From: Phoronis australis
Taxonomy: Eukaryota > Phoronida > Phoronidae
Direction: 5' to 3'
Assembly: GCA_002633005.1 (NCBI GenBank)
Contig: NMRA01000145.1
Location: 657,873-721,872 of the forward strand
Length of the DNA stretch: 64,000 nucleotides
In this document: positions 60,601-64,000 of the stretch, piece after piece
Layout of the letters: each line of letters starts with the position of its first letter
How positions within the stretch are numbered: position 1 is the first letter of the stretch
Notes under the pieces: generated by a model
Told to the model about the DNA's origin: nothing
What the model saw: the letters and a program-made list of their open reading frames with translations, nothing else
Databases searched by the model: none
Position numbers and translations under genes: made by a program

Positions 60601-60950
60601 ATTAGATCAGCGAATAATCAGATGATTACTACAATCGAATGTGCACAGACTTGTGAAATTATGTTTAAAATTCGAATTCTGTGCTGTGTCAAAAGTAGCC
60701 CCTGAATTGTGTTAAGCAGCAAGTCGCGGCAAAGATACTATAAAATCTTTGGTCGCGGAATCAAAATGGCTGGTCAGTGTGAGGCCTAGACAGAAACCGG
60801 ATGTAAACTGCAAATACACATCTGAAGGCAGCTCTAAACTCCTGGATTGACGAAAATTGTGACAAAATTCAATCGAGCTGTATCATTGTTACAAAAAGGA
60901 TCAGTCTTACCTGCAAGAGCCATGAGACAGAAAATAGCTACAGTATTCAT
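54375..60950 (-). CDS. Ly6/uPAR three-finger-domain protein, secreted and probably GPI-anchored (complete, three exons)
   Basis: Exons 60950-60911, 58225-58116 and 54620-54375 join at phases 1 and 0, giving 131 codons plus TAG. ATG at 60950 begins a signal peptide MNTVAIFCLMALAGACSA. The mature part starts LNCHTC and has ten cysteines: LNC, HTC, DDC, GNC, SAC, RSC, DEC, TTCC, LCN. That is the Ly6 ten-cysteine pattern, ending in the diagnostic CC-x4-CN (CCFRDLCN). The tail SLSALLLAVFFIHL after a small-residue stretch (SGSMMSGSS) fits GPI attachment. Such proteins act at the cell surface as receptor or channel modulators or in septate junctions; the partner here is unknown. The exon layout (signal peptide / first half / second half) is typical of vertebrate Ly6 genes. 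It is not assigned to a named orthologue. Confidence 0.92.
55385..57336. mobile_element. 1.95 kb DNA transposon-like element with TTAA flanks
   Basis: Perfect 15-bp terminal inverted repeats: AGGAGAATGCCACCC at the left and its inverse at the right, each next to TTAA (55381-55384 and 57337-57340). TTAA duplication is typical of piggyBac-type and some MITE elements. Its left part has a frame (55469-55640) with CTVPACRNYEAAKNYLYFPL, loosely like the start of a THAP zinc finger. After that comes the third copy of the 440-bp repeat (55636-56115). No intact transposase was seen. Confidence 0.7.
55636..56115. repeat. Third copy of the 440-bp repeat
   Basis: From 'tgagcacagaaactttgtac' to 'cctaccccaaaattttaat' it closely follows unit 2 plus its extension (52418-52890), with a few short indels. 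Its location inside the TTAA element suggests nested insertion or a shared family. Confidence 0.85.
58116..58225 (-). CDS. Ly6/uPAR-type gene, exon 2
   Basis: Acceptor cccttttcttcag, donor gtaagt, incoming phase 1, outgoing phase 0. It encodes ACSALNCHTCSASDRSDDC through GNCSACM, the first half of the three-finger domain. Confidence 0.93.
58226..60910. other. Intron 1 of the Ly6/uPAR-type gene
   Basis: 2.7 kb, AT-rich, with an A run at 59887-59900. No exon recognised; frames at 59168-59660 match no family. Confidence 0.8.
60911..60950 (-). CDS. Ly6/uPAR-type gene, exon 1 (signal peptide)
   Basis: ATG at 60950-60948, donor gtaaga at 60910, phase 1. Thirteen codons, MNTVAIFCLMALA, form most of the signal peptide, as in vertebrate Ly6 genes. 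Too short for ordinary frame listing. The Met is chosen because it opens the hydrophobic core directly. Confidence 0.88.
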
Positions 60951-61162
60951 CTTTCTGCTCGTCGGATCTGATTTGGCTCAAAAGACTGTTTATTTATTCC
61001 CAGCTCACAACGCCACTTCGTGATCTCAATTCTTCGAACGGCTAACTGTTGCAGGATGGGCTTAATTTGACCGGGGTGAAATACTAGGTCAGGTTTGTGA
61101 GCCTTACTGAACAGTGCAACCTTTCCTCACATCGCAGATAATGAGCAAAAATATATTATGAA

Positions 61163-61590
61163 CCCCGTTGTATAACGAGAAATCCCGGACTAGAAAACAG
61201 ACTCACGCATCTTCAAAACAGCTAACCAGCCCGAAAAACACGAACCCTAACTTTTAAAAAGGAACCCCGGAGATCGGACAAGAAACCCAAACAATTTTTC
61301 AAATTTTCTGAGACCGTTATCGGTAGCCTCAAACTTTGTCAAAAACTCTCATATAGTAAAACAACATAAGACGACAACTATTTAAAGTAGGAGGATTTAT
61401 TTTTCACCAAACAATTAATGTTTGACAGAAAGTGTGGGCGGCCAGAATGGTGTTTCGGTCCCCGGATTTCCTGTTTGATACCTGGGGTTTGTTAAGTTAA
61501 AAGTCAGGGTTGGTGTTTTTCGGGCTGGTTAGCTGTTTTGAAGGTGCGCAAGTCTGTTTTCGACTCCGGGATATCTGTTTTATACCGGGG
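61163..61590. repeat. Long inverted repeat with about 95-nt arms
   Basis: Left arm 61163-61257 and right arm 61497-61590 are inverse copies, about 85% alike. The longest shared stretch is 'gtttttcgggctggttagct' and onward. The spacer is about 240 bp and contains weaker related text (cccggatttcctgttt). Probably a foldback element. It lies about 210 bp upstream of the Ly6/uPAR-type start codon. Confidence 0.85.
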
Positions 61591-61622
61591 TTCCTCAGTT
61601 TCGATCATGGAACACTGCGTAT

Positions 61623-61876
61623 CATGCGCGCACCCAGCCTAGTAGGGCTCGAATTTTCCCGCGGTATGCGGACCTTTTACTGAATAATGAAATTAAAATG
61701 ACCCGCGAAAAAAATATGGGGCCACTAGGTACAGGCCTACTAATTGTGCATCCGCGACGGTCGAATTCCTGTGGACTTTGACTGAGGACTTTTGTCTCGT
61801 TTGCTCGGACTTTAGTTTCATTGACTGAGGCGGACCTTTAGTTTGCCAGGCTGACCGGGGCCAATGCGCGCCCATG
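61623..61876 (+). mobile_element. MITE-like element, CATGCGCGCACC family, copy D
   Basis: Left end catgcgcgcacccagcct, right end aatgcgcgcccatg. Inner 'gaggcggacctttagtttg' and 'ggacttttgtctcgttt' match the other copies. No target duplication is visible, so this is the oldest-looking copy. Confidence 0.7.
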
Positions 61877-63244
61877 CCCAACGTCTTTACTGCGCGTGAT
61901 CAGAACAACTCCCCTTCCATTGGCAGCTCGATCCTCGCCATGTTGTAGTTCAGAATCATAAGAGCTGCTCTGGTTATGCAAAACTCACGGACATTTCGGA
62001 TAAGAAATTAGCGTTTATTGTACTGAGGGGGCCGGGCGTCGCAGGAAGGAGAGCTGCCTGACTCAAAGCCGCCCGGCGGGGTTATACAAAACTCATGGAC
62101 ATTTTAGAATTAGATTCAGTCAGATTACATCCAAAACATGCAATATTTCGAGACGAACAAAGCATGACATTATTTTGTAATATCGGGCATCTGACTGGCC
62201 TTGAGGCCTGCAGCCCGCTCCGGGCCGGGGCGCCGGGATCGACTGATACCGCATTTTTTCCTGCAATTTTTGAACGAACTCGCGAAATGTTGTCGATTTC
62301 CAAAATATGTTATTTGGCTGGTGAGCCGACTCGTGCAGTTTTCAGTTACATTGCCACAATGAATTAATTCTTAAAAATTGCCATGCCGGTCGGACCGCTG
62401 AAGTCGTGGCTTGCTGGCCCAGGCTGCGTGTTTAGCTCAAGCTACCGCCCCACCTAGCGGCACGCAGGGAACCAGCGAGAAGTCGTGAACGAGACGATCA
62501 CGCTACCTGGTGACAGGTGCTGAGCTCCATTTGTTGGGACAGAAGATGGCGCTTCGTTGCTGAATGTAAAACGCATGCGCGGGACCATTGGTGTTAGCAA
62601 CGGCAATACTCCATTACTCGTAAAACGGTGCAAATCCTTTCAAGAGTTAAATTGAATTTTTTGTTCATTTACTAGGCAAGACGTTGCGGGGATAAGGTAA
62701 TTGGAGGTAAATTGTATGTAAGATATGTGTATCTGGTTTTACTACCTCTATTTTTGTGCACTTTTTCGCGTGTACTGTAAACGTTCATGTGAAGAATACT
62801 GAACTTCTGTCCTGAGTGATGCATTTGTCGGCCATATCAGCAGATCAGGGGGTCACTCTGGCTAATCATTTTACATTATTCCTGACTACTGATGGAGGAA
62901 ATTTTCATTGTTCTACCTTCACTGTGTACCTGTATGATCACCTGGTTTATTCAATAGACGTGAAATTCACAAATCTTACATTTAATAATGCCACACTAGT
63001 GGCGCCACCAGGTGAAGATTGATTGTCGAATATACTGAATTGTTTAATTAATTAGAATAATGCAATCGGTCTTTGTAAATCGTTCCTTTTCCTGCTAAAA
63101 AGTACGCATTGATCGTATGCTTCAACACTGGCTATGCAACTAAGTTAAGATTGTGTATTATTTTGCATAATTTAGGCCAATTCATGTTCCACAAAGATTT
63201 TATTTATAGCCTTTTGACTTTGTCAAAATAATGCTAACATGCAG

Positions 63245-63320
63245 ACTGGTTACTTGTCTATGGACTGGTTACTTGTCTGCGGACTAGTTACATGTCTACG
63301 TACTAGTTACTTGTTTACGG
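63245..63320. repeat. Four-copy 19-bp tandem repeat
   Basis: Units: actggttacttgtctatgg, actggttacttgtctgcgg, actagttacatgtctacgt, actagttacttgtttacgg. It ends 235 bp before the DNAI2-type first exon. Confidence 0.95.
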
Positions 63321-63576
63321 CTTTAACTGTGGTCATCACTTGCACATGGTCAGTTTTCAAGTCCAGTCGCAGTCTTGAACTTAGTGTAATGCTTTTCAGT
63401 ACTGATCAGAGACCATTCTAAATTTTTGTTATCATGAATTGTCTTAATAAATGTTTTTTCTCAAAATATCTCAAGTATCTTTTTAAACTAATGGGCATAA
63501 AGCAAAGTGTGAAAACGGATGGGAATAAATAATTCGCATGCATTTCGTATTTCAGTCATTAAGTGAAATTTCCACC

Positions 63577-63759
63577 ATGGAGATTGTATATGTATATACG
63601 AAGAAGAGGAGTGAGTTTGGTCGGCAATGCAACTTCTCCGATCGGCCTGCAGAGCTCCATGTGGACATATCCCCTGACAAAAGCCTGTTGGAGAACTTTG
63701 TTGAAAAGAATCCAGTGGATACTGGGATACAATGCGCTCAAGCTATGTCCGAACATGAG
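63577..63759 (+). CDS. DNAI2: Axonemal dynein intermediate chain 2-type protein, first coding exon (3' partial)
   Basis: ATG at 63577 in a good context (caccatgg). Translation [20 protein letters not shown] continues to [17 protein letters not shown], nearly identical to the N-terminus of DNAI2. The family protein is a WD-repeat intermediate chain of outer dynein arms in motile cilia and sperm flagella. The exon probably begins at 63555 after a tttcag acceptor, so a 5' UTR exon lies upstream. The donor is a weak gtttgt at 63760, phase 0. The remaining exons lie beyond the window. Frames starting at 63538 and 63563 are an extension and a shadow of this exon. Confidence 0.95.
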
Positions 63760-64000
63760 GTTTGTTGGTGTGCGTGTGTGCGTATGCTTAGCATTCTTTT
63801 CTGGGTTAGCGTTCAGTGTACTTAAATTAGGGACTCAAATATCAGGGTGTGTGCATTATGCCATGAATGGGCCTTTAAAAACAAAGTTTTCAAAAGTTAG
63901 GGGTTAGCTTTACCTGATCGATCAATTTGGGTAAAAATGTCTGTAGAAAGTCTTAGCAGGATTTTTTCTTGTAGCCCAGCGACAATGCTGTTTGCAATTT
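63760..64000. other. Start of the first DNAI2-type coding intron
   Basis: Begins gtttgttggtgtgcgtgtg. No further exon before the window ends. Confidence 0.8.

Larger units (their letters stand above)
60951..63554. other. Head-to-head intergenic region between the Ly6/uPAR-type and DNAI2-type genes
   Basis: 2.6 kb that should hold both promoters. It contains a long inverted repeat, copy D of the CATGCGCGCACC family, a GC-rich stretch (about 62030-62250) and a 19-bp tandem repeat. No TATA box could be assigned. The frame 62095-62367 resembles no family. Confidence 0.7.

Noticed and set aside
62095-62367. 90-codon frame in the head-to-head spacer
   Set aside because: GC-rich, no family, no splice support.
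62999-63015. Third CTCF-like word near the DNAI2-type gene
   Set aside because: Only about 13 of 15 positions and missing the central AG; too weak to list as a site.
1-64000. CRISPR arrays, operons, prophage or rRNA
   Set aside because: Nothing of this kind seen; the sequence is animal nuclear DNA with spliced genes. The tandem repeats lack regular unique spacers.

Overview
The window is nuclear DNA of an invertebrate animal. The genes are split by GT-AG introns of 0.3 to more than 7 kb, spacers are long and AT-rich, and microsatellites and short transposon-like repeats are abundant. There is no bacterial gene organisation. A dynein intermediate chain gene (DNAI2 type) implies motile cilia. 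MMD/PAQR, Ly6/uPAR and RADIL-type genes fit a bilaterian such as an invertebrate deuterostome or lophotrochozoan; the species cannot be fixed from the sequence. Single N characters next to long G or C runs (41406, 47044, 50957) look like assembly problems.

Four genes can be supported by joining exons with matching splice phases. (1) RADIL/afadin-type gene, plus strand, <1271 to 19039: 11 recognised coding exons (4,380 nt, 1,459 codons plus stop), entering from outside the left edge. Domain order is RA1-RA2-FHA-DIL-Pro/Ser-rich linker-PDZ. (2) MMD/PAQR10-11-type seven-TM gene, minus strand, 33787 to 21619: five exons (206 codons plus stop), lacking only a short N-terminal exon that I could not find. 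It is convergent with gene 1. (3) A complete three-exon Ly6/uPAR three-finger protein gene, minus strand, 60950 to 54375 (131 aa, signal peptide, ten cysteines, GPI-type tail). (4) The first coding exon of a DNAI2 homologue, plus strand, 63577 to 63759, head-to-head with gene 3 and running off the right edge.

The rest is introns and spacers carrying decayed or non-autonomous mobile DNA. There is a Ty3/Gypsy-type integrase remnant (about 53190-53830). A 1.95 kb element with perfect terminal inverted repeats and TTAA flanks (55385-57336) lies inside an intron of the Ly6 gene. A four-copy family of about 250 bp has CATGCGCGCACC-type ends, and two copies have 5-bp target duplications. A two-copy family of about 150 bp, a foldback family, two long inverted repeats (48391-48574 and 61163-61590), tandem and dispersed 440-bp repeats (51840-56115), a 180-bp direct duplication (48791/49272) and tRNA-like SINE heads complete the set.

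The four genes are not a pathway. The most notable points are the double-RA architecture of the RADIL-type protein, CTCF-like motifs in convergent orientation near the 3' ends of genes 1 and 2, a possible in-frame cassette exon overlapping a dispersed repeat, and the previously unnamed repeat families. No complete new enzymatic or defence system was seen.
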